Below are positions 36,766 through 48,436 of a stretch of DNA of 64,000 nucleotides, piece after piece. Within the stretch, counting starts at the first letter, position 1. The number at the start of each line of letters is the position of its first letter. The notes beneath the pieces were generated by a model that was not told the DNA's origin, made no database searches, and was given only the letters and a program-made list of their open reading frames with translations. This DNA comes from Azadirachta indica (Eukaryota > Streptophyta > Magnoliopsida > Sapindales > Meliaceae): contig CM040445.1 in the NCBI GenBank assembly GCA_022749755.1, forward strand, positions 8,143,182 through 8,207,181. Direction: 5' to 3'. The position numbers and the translations under genes were made by a program.

Positions 36766-36776
36766 TATATATTTTA
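36766..36776 (-). promoter_or_regulatory. Possible TATA box of the small candidate gene
   Basis: The minus strand reads aaatatataaac here, about 185 bases upstream of the ATG at 36581, with a pyrimidine-rich leader in between (36600-36660). In AT-rich DNA such a match is weak evidence alone. Confidence 0.3.
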
Positions 36777-36879
36777 TGGAAATTGACAGATATCCTCCTC
36801 ATGTTTAGGGAAATTGACAGATATTTTTTTGATGTTTGAGAAAAAATAAATGTCACATTAAGTTTAGACGAATAAAGGA

Positions 36880-37690
36880 ATACCCCCTTAACTTTTATTT
36901 TGCTAGTGGATTGGTTAGATTATTATCATTTGTATCTTTAAAGTTTTGAATAGTAACAAAATAAGATATATATATATTTCATATATAACAATTTAGTACC
37001 TCTTTTAATATTTTTTACATTTGTTTTAAAAATTATAATAATTTAGCCCCTATTATAATATTTTTCACAATTTATTAAGAACTAAATATTTTTTATTCAT
37101 TATTTCAATAAAAATAAAGAAAAACATTATTATTGAAAAAGTTCTAACAATGAATTAGATCAAACCTGTATGTTAAAATTTTTTAATTTTCTTCTTTTAC
37201 TTTCTAAGTAATAATTTAATATTTAATTATCAAAATTTCAATGAAATAATTTTTAACATTTTATTTTTATATGTAATATATCTATTTAAAAAATTATATA
37301 TTATATTTTTTTGAAAAAATTATGAAAATATAAATAAAAAATAAAAATAAATACATATTATATATATTACAAATGAAAAAATAAAAATTTTCTTTTTTTA
37401 TATTTTAATTAAAATTAAAGCATATTATTTAATAATAAGTAAATATATTTAATTATTAATTCTATCAACAAATGACATTAAATTCTCTTTTTTATATTTT
37501 TTATTTATATTTTCATAGTTTATATTAAGAAAATATAATGAATTTAATATAATCAAATTATTACTAAGAAAATAAAAGAAGAAGATTAATTTTTTATAGA
37601 TTTGATTTAACTCGTTGTTAGAATTTTTTAAATAATAGTAGCTTTTAACTTTTTTTAATAATAGGGGAGATATGTGAAAATTCCCCAATT
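36880..37690 (+). repeat. AT-rich dispersed repeat, family of three, copy 3
   Basis: The blocks ataatttagcccctattata, ttaagaactaaatat and taacaatgaattagatc match 27300-27480 in order. A gaaattgacagatat motif occurs twice just before it (36778 and 36812), recalling the gacaaatac motif at the other copies. A minus-strand frame 37688-37449 has no domain. Confidence 0.45.
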
Positions 37691-37889
37691 TAATATTTTA
37701 AAGAATTAAGGGATAATGTGTTTTACCCGAGTTTTAGGGAAAAGGGAAATGTTCCCTAGGTTTTTGACATGTTATAAATATCCTATAACTCTTAAAGAAA
37801 TGTTGAAACACCACCTTGGGATACTATTCTAAATATTTTTTTAAAGATAAATTAACTATTTTATCCCTTAACTATTAAAAAACTTATAA

Positions 37890-38430
37890 AATAATTCAAT
37901 TGTCCTTATTTTTACTTTGTAATAACCAATTATAACAATATTTTGAACCTTAATTAGCTTTTAAAATTTCTTATTAATTTTTTAACAATATTAATTATAC
38001 ATAATTTTAAAATTGATCATTTCATTAAAATAATATATTTTAAAATTATGTATAATTAATATTGTCAAAACACATTGTCAATATTCTATAATACTAATAC
38101 TAAAAAATTTACTGTAAAAATTTTTACAATTGATTATTTACAGCTAACTAAAAACATTCATGTTGTTAAATTTTAATATTTCTTATAGCAAATTTATGTT
38201 GTAAAAAATTTTACATTAATGTTGATAAATTTTGCTTACAATTAACGTTCTAAAAGTTGATAGTTAAGAAGATTTCTGACAATATTAATTATACATAATT
38301 TTTAAATAAATTATTTTAATAAAATGATCAATTTTAAAAATTTTGTGTATGTAATATTGTTAAAAAATTACTAACAAGTTTAAAAGAATTATAATTAACA
38401 ATCAAAATATTTTTTAACTTTTAAATTTAA
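37890..38430. mobile_element. AT-rich fold-back element
   Basis: The left arm (aaccaattataacaatatttt, then ttttttaacaatattaatta and aaattgatcatttcattaaa) is repeated inverted on the right (tttaataaaatgatcaattt, then gtaatattgttaaaaaatta and ataattaacaatcaaaatat). The middle, about 38050-38275, has shorter inverted motifs. There is no coding sequence. Termini were set by eye. Confidence 0.5.
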
Positions 38431-38499
38431 ATATTATAATAAGACGTAGTTATGTGTTAGTTAAAACTTTATATCAAAACCATGTTTGTTAGATTCAAT

Positions 38500-39055
38500 T
38501 AGCCAATCTAATATTTTTGGGTGGCCGGATTATTAAAGAGATGTGATTTTGGATTCCAGCAGGATAAGAACCTTAGAAAGGATCAAAGTTGATGCTAAAA
38601 TGGAGATGAGAATAAAAAACGGGTTAAGGAAAAATTGAAATTTGGTGTCGCCAAGTGTACTATTTTCTACTATGAGCACGTTGACTTGTTTGTTGATTAC
38701 ATACTTATGGGCTACAATAAGCACAATAAGCACATGCATACATTTCTTGACGGCTGAGAGTTGATTTTGACGGGGTTCAGGTAAGAATGTTGCATGTGAT
38801 CATTAACTTTGGACATTGATTGGAATATGATTGGTGGGTGCACAAAGCTTACCATAGACTTGACTGCTTTGGACCAAAAAGTGAGTTGACCGACCTGAAT
38901 AGGATCTTCGCATTTTACCATGGGTCAACCCAAACCGCGTATTAACTGTAGTTAATCTGGACCATTCATGCAGGAGATCCAATGGATGATATTGACTTCA
39001 TACCTTTGACTATTAACATTTGACCGAAGACTTTTGTATTTTGTCCCAGCATATT
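38500..39055. other. Less AT-rich non-coding stretch of unknown nature
   Basis: Base composition is noticeably more balanced than in the flanks. Two short overlapping minus-strand frames (38921-38712 and 38739-38533) show no domain. The position downstream of the gag remnant on the minus strand suggests retroelement interior, and ttggcgacacc on the minus strand near 38650 recalls sequence next to LTRs of some gypsy elements. No firm call is possible. Confidence 0.3.
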
Positions 39056-39059
39056 TTAC

Positions 39060-40240
39060 ATTCCAATGAGATTTTTCTTCACCACAAATGCTTATCAAGT
39101 AACTATCCATTATTCCCGATATTTGTACCTACAAAAATATTCAAGTTTTGAATTTTGGTATTAAAAACGCTTTGGGTTCTAAAATATTAGTTTTGTTTCT
39201 TTTTGAAACTCAAATTTTTATAACACCCAAATATGTATTATTGTTAATGGAGCACGCATAACTCATGTGTCTAATGCCATTACGATAATTATATGTAATT
39301 TTTAAATCACTTAAAAATTTAGCCTTTTTAAAATAATTTTTCAAATATTTTTGTTTAATGTATGGCTCATCTAATACCTCCTTTGTCTTGTGAAATGATG
39401 TGCTTTTCTTTAAGAAGAATTTCTTTTTGAAATTTTATCTTGCAAACTATCACTTTTAATCCCCAAAATTCATTTTTCTCTTGTCTATTTCTTAAGTTCT
39501 CATTTTTAATTTTCTCATCCTTTAAATTTGCATTCTCATTTTTGAAAATATTTTTCTCGCCTCTTTCCAGGATTCAATTTCAATGATAAGAGTATCAATT
39601 TTCTTTTTAAGAATGCGGTTTTTCGAAATCAATTTTTCAAAACCTTTATACATTTCATCACACATATTCATCAATTCATCACAAGAAAGCTTAGGATCAA
39701 GACCACTTACATCATCATCATTTATGGCCACGAAGCATATGTTGTCAACTTGATTCATCTTCCTTTCTTTAACGTTTCTCTAATCATCTTCTTGTTTGAC
39801 TTTGTAATCTATGAGAGTTCCAAGACAATCATTATGTTGTAAAGGATTCAACTCTTTAGCCTCATTAATTTGGTTTATAACTTTATCAAATTCTTTCAAG
39901 GTATACCAAATATTGTATACCGTATTAAAACTAGAAAGTCCATTTAGATTATTTTTATTTAATCCACAAAATAAAACATTCATAACTCTAGAATTTGATG
40001 AGGCATTTTTTTTTATCTACATCATTCCACTCCCTTTTTTGTTTGGCTATAGATTTATTATTGGCAATTATTTCCCCTTATAGTGTAAGTATTGTAAAAA
40101 TATTTTCATTCTAATTTCCAATAATCAAAATCACTTCCATCAAAAATGGTGGTATAGTGGATGACTTTCCCTCAATATATCCTACGGTTGCCATGGATCA
40201 CTTTAAGACGATTAAGTTCTCTTTTCTAAAATACCTTACT
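39060..40240 (-). pseudogene. Decayed retrotransposon gag, homologous to the 21-23 kb gag
   Basis: Minus-strand frames 39983-39780 (RVMNVLFCGLNKNNLNGL, then IWYTLKEFDKVINQINEAKE) and 39758-39522 (DNICFVAINDDDVSGLDPKL, then KNRILKKKIDTLIIEIE) correspond to the UBN2 part and to the coiled-coil part of the gag at 21019-23280. The middle of the protein, including the zinc knuckle, is missing, so there is an internal deletion. The order LTR (40252-41624), primer-binding-like ttggtatcacag (about 40240-40251), gag is preserved. The homology ends at about 39060, at the same point where it ends near 20640. Confidence 0.65.
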
Positions 40241-40251
40241 GTGATACCAAT

Positions 40252-41624
40252 TGAAAGAATAGCCAAGCTACCCAAGAGGGGGTGAATTGGATTTTTAAAA
40301 GTTCTACAAATATGAATGTAAGGGACAAAACAATTAATTCAACACATAATATGAATGTAACACAATTTATGATTCAAGTGTGTAAGAGTGAATGTATAAA
40401 ACAATAGTAAGAATATAAATGCAATGAGTGAAAGGGTAAAGAAAGACAGTATCAAATTTCTGTGTGGTTTGATAAACTCTAGCCTACATCTATACCTCTA
40501 AGCTAACTCGCTTAAGAATTCTACTACTTATACCTTTAAACCCAAGGGCAAGCAAATACAACTACAAGTGGACTTTCAGGTGCCATTCCAACCTTTATAA
40601 GCAAATGACTTACAGGTGTCACTCAAACCTTATACCTGTGTGTTTCTCTCTCACTGACCTCACAAGAATTATAAATGAATAACTTCGATAAAATATCAAA
40701 AAGGATGTAAACACTCTTTCAAAGGATAATACAAATAGAATCTAGAGTGTGCGATGAATTAAATTATGTAATTTGTAAATGAAGCTCAAAAGGACTTGTA
40801 AAAATATAATCTCAATTCTTTAAAATTGCAAGTCTTATTTTCAAAGGGATTTTGGGTAGTGTTTATAGTAGAAAATAAAATATGATCGTTACTAGTCATT
40901 TATAGTTATTAGGACCAAACTTTGAAAATCTCACATTTTAGTTTATTTTATAAGTTTTGAGAACTTTACATTTTAGTTCATTCATTGTTACTGACCGTTT
41001 GAATTCAAATTCAAAAATATAAGTCTTAGCACTATTTTATAGCTCACTGTGCGTCAGTTTTCTTGGATCATTGGACTATGCACCTGTTTGGTCCAATTTG
41101 AATAAACTAAATAGTGAATTACGATTGACTATATTTGACTTTGCATAAGGTTTTAAATTTTGCTATTAGGTTCATAATCAACTTTGAAAATCTTGCAAGA
41201 AGCCTTTGCAAAATAGTCCCTTTCATTTGAAAATAATTTTTTCATAAAAACATAAATTTATTTAAAAGAGAAAATTTTTTCAAGAAAAATATATTTTCTA
41301 AGAATTATGATTGAAAAAGATTTAAAAATGATTTTATGCTTATTAATGCAAGTTAACAATTAATTCAAAGACATGTTATAATGAATCAACTAATATGTAC
41401 ATGTCTTCAATTCTTCAAACTTCTTTTCAATTTAATCTTGGGGCTTACCAATTTAGATCTTGATAAGTGCCTTGATTTTTTATATCCTTTTGATGTTCAA
41501 TTTGTAATCTAAATTTTTATGTTAAAAATATCACAAAAAAACGCTACACAAAGAATTTGGTTAAATAAGGTTATTCAATGTTTACTATCACCAAAATAAT
41601 GGCTTATTAAACTTCGGGCTAACA
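40252..41624 (-). repeat. LTR copy C (5' LTR)
   Basis: On the minus strand it begins tgttagcccgaag and ends ggctattctttca, followed at once by attggtatcacag (primer-binding site for a Met tRNA). It aligns along its length with LTR A, including ctaacaggtgtcactcaaacct-like and ttctactacttatacc blocks. No matching 3' LTR lies downstream. Confidence 0.7.
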
Positions 41625-41639
41625 ATATTTAGTATGTCG

Positions 41640-44340
41640 ACTTTTGATGCCATGATATTTTTTCAACTCTTTTAGCCTAATTTGCATCAGCTTATCCTTA
41701 ATTCTTCTTTTTTTTTTTTGTTTTTCTACACACAAACACACAATTCATCAAGTAAATATTGTGCTTAAGGTTTTTTCTTTACAAATATTTAAATTCAAAA
41801 ATAGTTAATTTGTGAGTAAACTACTCACTGATAAACACCTGTGAAGTACTTTTGGTATAAGGTTTGAGTGATATTTATTAAGTCCACTTGGCGTTATAAT
41901 ATTTTTGTCTTGAATTTAAAGATAAAATTAGTGGAATCCTTAATTGAGTTAGCCTAGAAGTGTGGATGTAGGTCGAAGTTTATCGAACCACATAAAAATA
42001 ATCTTATTTGATTTACATATCCTTTCTCTATTTATATTTATATTTTAATTATATTGCAATTGCGTTGAGAATTTATTAATTGTTGAATATATTTACTCGC
42101 ACAAATTTGTATTTAATTTAATTATTTGTTGAATCGATTGAAATTGATATTAGGTTGCACACATTTATTTGTACAAATTTTAAAACTCAATTCAACCCCA
42201 CCCCTTACCTTTAGGTTCATTTCAAGAGAGAAGGAGGGAAAAGAAGGAGAAACAGAATGAGGTGAACAGTGAAGTTAATTAATTATCCCTCTAAGATTAA
42301 CAATAGATTGACAACACACTAGCCCCAAGGAGATATCTATTGTTTCTCTTAACTTTAGGGCTATATCTGTTGTTTCCAAACTTCAGGAAATATCTATGGC
42401 CGTTTTACCAGGCAAGTATATGTCAATATCCTTAATTTTAATTGTACTTATTGCACAACCAATGGCTAATTGGAAAATTAAGTTGTCAATCATAACCTTT
42501 TCACACGTGTGGAAAAATATTGACGTGGATTTGAATCTGGGTTGTTTTAGTACACGATTTTATTAGTGAAATCAATTGTTTCATAATTCTGTTTTCTGAT
42601 GTCTTATTAGTTGTTTATTTTGTAACAATCAGTTCCCCACGCAGAATCCCATGAGTTCATGTTTGGGTTTATATCTCCAAATCATTCAGCAACTCAAGGC
42701 TCAATTACTTGCAGCCCAAATAGCATGATATTATAAGAAGTCTATTTGGAAGTCCTAAAGAAAAAAATTACCATGTTTAGCACTTATACTCTTTATCACC
42801 TTTTATTTTAATATTTTTTTAAAAAATAGTTAGTATTTAATTAACAGTTATCTCAAATACTTATATTATATTTTTAGTGTTTAATTAGATATTGAATTTA
42901 TAATAAAAAAAATATTTTGGTATTAACAAATTACTACAATAGACATATAACATTTTTCAAATTAAATAATATATAAAATTAGTATCTATATATTAATATT
43001 TCCTAATAAAAAAATAAATATTTTAAGAAAATAAATTAAAAATTATAAACTAAGTTGATATTAAATATGTTTTTAAATTAAGTACTATATAAATTTTATT
43101 AGAGATATAATAAATATCCACATATTGTTCATATTTTTATATTTAATTTCTTTAATAATAACAGATATACCAAGAATAAAATTATTGTTTAGTAATAATA
43201 ATATTTTTATTTTTATAAATATTTATAAAAAAATAATTACTATTTAATGTCATAATTACTATTAAAAATCAAGTAAATAATTTTTTTTTTTATAAAAATA
43301 AATAATTAAAAAATAATACAATCTACTACAAAACAAATATGATAAAATAGGATAGGGATTAGACTGTTTAAAGTTAGTTGGGGAATGTTGGGAATCATAA
43401 AATTTTCATTATATCCAGTTGAAACTTTCAAGTTTATTGAGGTCTTTTGAGAATCACAATATTTTTACTAAACTTCAAGAGCCACTCAAACACTTTATAG
43501 TGCTAATTTTATAAAAGCATATCATTATGTGCTAATTAAAAAACATCATAAATGCCAATTTTATCTAGATAAGTACTTTTATAAAAATTATCAAATATGT
43601 TAATTAGCACTTATAAATTACTAATTGGCACTTTGAAAGCGCTAATTAGCATTGCTAGATGGAACCTTAGACCTTTACTCAATTCAGAACTATTTGAAAG
43701 TGTCACATATGCTCTAAACAATCCGAGCTATCCCTACGGAGCAACAAAGACAACTTCATGGAAACCATTATTTGAAATAGTTTTTGAAAAAAAAAACTGT
43801 GTAATTATGTTCATAGAAGTTAGACTATATCATAAGAGAAAAATATAAAATTTTAAAAATAAAATAACAATACTTTTTATAATTTATTTTCTTTTAAAAA
43901 AAATCTAATAATAAAATCTCAAATTTGAGTTTTCAACGATAAAAGGAAAATTATGTTTTAATTTTCTAAAACTTTTTTCTATTGCCAACCAAAAAAGAGT
44001 TTTTAACATTAAAAATTCTTTTAGCCAAAGAAAAAATAAACCCAGCAGATATTTTATCATCTAGTATAGCTTCTACCCCAGTTAAAAGAGCTTCTTTCTT
44101 AATGTTAAAAATATATTTTTTAATTTTTTTGTCCTTTAATTGTCACTAAAAGAGCATATAAGGATTTTAAAAAGTTGTTTTATTTTTATTAGAAAGAACT
44201 CACATTCTGGCTTTTTAGAGTATATATTTTTTTTAGTTTTTTTTAAGAAGTTAAATCGTCTTAACATACACTTATTTTATTTTAATAATTTCACTATTTT
44301 ATTATAATGTAGCCTTAAATTTAACTTATCAATCATAACC
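41640..44340. other. Non-coding; no gene seen
   Basis: AT-rich DNA. 41640-42200 resembles the non-coding part near 2560-2760 (tttagcctaatttgcat and tcttcttttttt blocks). A plus-strand frame 43597-43848 has no domain. 42483-42545 matches the flanks of the hAT-like element at 44348-46124 and acts as a paralogous empty site (separate entry). Confidence 0.4.
42483..42545. repeat. Paralogous empty site for the hAT-like element at 44348
   Basis: Here aagttgtcaatcataacctt runs straight on into ttcacacgtgtggaaaaata and a ttgacgtg-type stretch. At 44326-44345 the first part is followed by the hAT-like element, and at 46125-46160 the second part resumes as tttttcacgccaatggaaaa. This supports the element's limits and an 8-bp target near cttttcac. 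Confidence 0.55.
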
Positions 44341-44347
44341 TTTTTAT

Positions 44348-46124
44348 TAGATATGGTAATTCAAGTAAATGGGTTGTGTTTGTATCATATTAAACAGTTA
44401 ATCGTGACCTTTTTATTAATCATGTCAAAAGTTTACATGACCCATCAACCTATTCGTTAATTGAATAATCGTGATAGGTTAAATCATTTAATCCATTTAA
44501 TTTGAGTGAAAAAAATATTGTAATTGTATGGATTCAAACTCAATAATATAGATTCATAAAATTCTCACCGCTAAACTACAACCACCTTTTTTGTGTAAAT
44601 TATGAATGTATTGTTTATTTATATCACATTTTAGGGTTTTCTTTTATCTTATAATGCTAAATTGTTTTGAATAATTTTAAATATATTTATTTTTAACTTA
44701 ATATTAAAATTTTGTAGTTACTTATAAATACGATAAAATTAAAATATTATATATGTCATATATAACAAATGGAATATTCTTTTTTAACTATCAATAATGA
44801 ATTAATGATAATTTTAAAAGTTAGAATGTGATACTATTGAATTTTTATAACATATTAAGTAGTTATTATTAATTTTTTATACTATTATTAATACAACAAT
44901 TATGCAGTATTAATAAATAACAAGTCAAGTATTATATTAATTATTAAAATTTTGTATGTAGAGCAATATGTTTTAACTATTTATTTTGATATACTTTAAT
45001 TAGCAAATTTAATAAATATTAGCAATTAAATTTGAAAGTTCTAGGAAAATAACATACTAATCAAGTAGTATATCACCTCCATTATCAAATGACAAAAGAT
45101 AAATTATTCTGTAATAAACTCAAATTACAATAGATGTGAAAATATAAATAGAATTGTGTTATAATAGACTTAATAATTAACAACATTTTTTAATATTATA
45201 GACTATATATAGAAAAAGAGTTAACATTATATCAAAAATTTTATTGAAATAGAGAGTATTAATCAATAAAATTTGTCTTTACTTTTTTTAAAAAAAAAAT
45301 TAGCCTTTGCTAATAATTGAGAGAACCTAATTGATCTCTTATTTGGAAGAATTTTTATTATTAGGTAATTTTTTTTTTTTTGTGCAATTATATTTTACTT
45401 TGTTACATATAGAAACTTTTTTTAAATTATTGTTATTAAATAAAACATCACAAAAATTTATAGATGATCAATTACGAAATTATAGTTATCGAATATTAAG
45501 TTAAAAATATTTTAATTTTATTGTATTTACAAGTAACTATAATTTTAATATTAAGCTAAAAATAAATACATTGAAAACTATTGAAAATAATTTATTATTA
45601 TAATACAAAAGATTCTAAAATATTATAATATATAAGTAAATAATGTAACCATTTTATAAATAAAAAAATGGCTGTAATTTAAGAACTTTCTATAGAAGAA
45701 ATAAAATAAGGATGTTATAACCGAAATCATAATTACACCTTAGCTTGGTTGAACTGAACTCGAGATAGTTTAAACTCTTAAAAGATAAGTTGGTAAAAAA
45801 TCTATATTGTGGTCTTTAAGAAGTTCAATTTGAATCTTAGTAATCATAAAGATTTTGTTTAAAACAATAATCGTGCCATAAATAGATTGACACGATTTGA
45901 TTATTAGAATAATTAATCATATCATAAATAAGATAGTAAATTCACTTGACACGATTATCTAAATAAATAGTAACGTGTCATAAATAAATTTGTAAATTGA
46001 GAAAGTCAAATTTGTGACTAGAATGCACAAATACAATGCGATTAATAATCTTGTCTACCAAGTTAATCCAAACCCGTAAAATTAATGTCATGTTCGCAGA
46101 TCAAGTCCAATTTTGACACCCCTA
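44348..46124. mobile_element. hAT-like non-autonomous element
   Basis: The right end read inward is taggggtgtcaaaa, a classic hAT terminus; the left end is tagatatggtaa. The flanks ctttttat (44340-44347) and tttttcac (46125-46132) are consistent with an aged 8-bp duplication of the cttttcac seen at the empty site. Subterminal inverted similarity is clear at about 44690-44760 against 45500-45580 (tatttatttttaacttaata and its reverse complement). gtgacctttttattaatcat-type motifs near the ends are typical of plant hAT elements. No transposase is encoded. Confidence 0.6.
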
Positions 46125-46344
46125 TTTTTCACGCCAATGGAAAAACATTGAAGTGCACTTAAGTTTTACCTCTCACTTTATAGATAAAAGAGAAATTTTA
46201 TATAATAAGACCCTTTGTAAACGTTATCATGGACCTTTACTAATTACTACCATATATGCGGATTAGATATATATCTAAGATATTCTATAAATTAAGTCTT
46301 ATTAAAGGAAAATTTTATTGGCTAGATAGTAGATATGCTTCTTA

Positions 46345-47050
46345 TTTGTTGGCTACATATCTAAGCTACTATATAAATATCTTGTGGGTTAAATATTTGG
46401 CTCTATAAATTTCTTATTGAAATAAGGTTCTAGTAGATGTTTAATTTGTAAAAATGTTAGTAATTTAAAACAAAAATTAAAACTTAAAAATTACGTTGAA
46501 ATAATCAGCCTAACTTAATTTAGTGCTTAAAAGAGACATAATTTCTATATGGATTAAAAGATTTTTTTGATGCTAAAAATTCTTCTTTTTTTCAGTATCA
46601 TTTGGTTATATCACCAAAATAGAAAGTATATAGAAATATTAAAAATAATAATTTTACCTTATATTCTGAAATTTTGCAAAGAGAAAATTTTGAATTTTCG
46701 CAAAAAGTTAAATTAAGAAATAGTATTTTTAAAAATTTTACATCATTTATCTGATAACATAACTTTTAAAAAAATATCTATTAACATACTTGCATTATTT
46801 TTATTAGAAAATGTATTTGAAAAACACGAATAATTTTTTTTTATCAAAAACACGTATCTAACTTCAAATAAAACTAGGACTAAACAGACACCTTTTATTA
46901 TAATTGCTAGATTGATATCCTCTATTATATGATGTCATATTACCATGATAAATCTCATTCAGCCTTAAGCATATATTGATCAATACCCAGGATATCATCA
47001 TGATCATCATCAAAATATATTTATACTAACTCCATAAGCATGCCAAGTAC
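46345..47050 (-). repeat. 3' flank of RKD duplication unit 2
   Basis: 46350-46780 matches 16445-16690, and 47026-47050 matches about 25069-25095. In this copy the two segments are only about 250 bases apart, so it preserves the order before the insertion of the block that now splits unit 1. Confidence 0.6.
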
Positions 47051-47216
47051 CAAGCCTAACATTATTCTACATCCAAACTATATATATTCGCATATACAAC
47101 TGATTCACAACTGACAACAAAGAAGATGAATAGGAAAGAAATCAAGAAAGAAGATAGAGTTGCCCTAGTGTCTCATCATGATACTGTCTATGATCTATCG
47201 CCTGAGGGATAAAAGA

Positions 47217-48294
47217 TTACATTGATTTCATTTCCCCATAGCCATGATCACCGCTGCTATAGCAGGAACTAGTAGCAGTACTAGACAGTAGCTGCTGATC
47301 ATGATCATGATCATGATTCATCATTTCCGAGAGCTTTCTTTTCTTGTAATTGGCCTTGAAACAAGCCTGTCTCAGCCTTTTGGTTTTGTCTTCCATTTCT
47401 AAATCCGGTATCTCCTCAATCAACTCTCTCTCCCTCTCCAGGATCTCTATAGCTTCCTTCAACTTACCTTCACTCCCAGGAATATCTCCTCCCCTCTCCA
47501 ATTCCTGAACGTTCCTGATTAGGTTCTGAAGACTCATCAGCTTCCTCTGCGGCCATCGTCGGATCCCCAACTCTCTGCACCTTTTCTTCAGCAGTGTTAC
47601 CCCGACGTTTAGCTCTTTGGCTGCTTTTGTAATCGTCATGTAGAAATACTGTGAAATGGTCTTCCTCGACAACGTCTTGGAACTGTTGTTTGTTTTCTCT
47701 TCCGATTTCCTTCTTCTACCTATAGCATTGATATCTAGTTCCCTTGTTTCTTTGAAAGCGTCTGCAATGTTTTTACACATCAACGTCTGCGGTGAATGCT
47801 TCTCAGGCTCAAACAAAGGACCCAGCTCGTTCCAGATCCCACTCCCATATTTCTCATCATTCCCTAAAATCATTTTACAAGTTGTTTCAAAAGAACAAGT
47901 AAATAGAAATACTGAAAGTGCAGTAGTAATTAATTAAACCTTGAGAAGTCGTGACTTTCGGAAATGGAACGATGTTATCCTGTGAGTCATGTATCGACGT
48001 ATACAAAGGGTCTGGAAAACTCTCCATCAAAGGAATGGCATCGAAGCAGCTCTCTTGAAGGGACATTTCATTTTGCCAATTGTCCATTGAAGAAAACCCA
48101 TTTTCACTGCAGCAGACACATTTTTTAAAACAAGTAACATCAGAAACTATCAACTAACCTTTTTAATCAAGTCTGAAACAGAACCCTAACTATAATTACC
48201 CAAAATCAAGAGATGGAAACTGGGTTAAAAAGGAAAAAGGGTCTTCTTCCTTGGGCAGAAGTTCAAACTTGTTGCAAGCCTGCAGACTACCCAT
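47217..48294 (-). CDS. RKD: RKD-type RWP-RK transcription factor, copy 2
   Basis: Three exons: 48294-48200, 48106-47940 and 47863-47217, with GT-AG introns, joining in frame to 302 codons. Exons 1 and 2 have exactly the lengths seen in copy 1 (95 and 167 bases). The RWP-RK domain spans roughly residues 152-204: [20 protein letters not shown], then [19 protein letters not shown]. The core motif is RWPQRK, against RWPHRK in copy 1. A Glu-rich amphipathic helix follows, then a basic KKRK stretch and an HDHDHD run (from a repeated catgat DNA motif) before the common end GYGEMKSM. There is no premature stop. As in copy 1 there is no PB1 domain, so it is RKD and not NLP. A role in egg-cell or embryogenic regulation is inferred from the family. 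Its core promoter has become a microsatellite. Confidence 0.9.
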
Positions 48295-48366
48295 TACAAG
48301 GAGATTCTCTGTAAGACTTTGGTGTTGCAACTGGAAGAAGAGTGGACTGAAAGAATGGTATCAATA

Positions 48367-48381
48367 TACATACATACACAC

Positions 48382-48436
<55 letters not shown>
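48367..48436. repeat. Compound microsatellite in the core promoter of RKD copy 2
   Basis: CATA-type repeats (about 48367-48393) are followed by an uninterrupted (AT)n run at 48394-48418 and nine GA units at 48419-48436. In copy 1 the aligned place is a plain TATA box (26365-26374). The microsatellite therefore overlies the probable TATA and start region about 75-140 bases upstream of the ATG. Confidence 0.85.
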
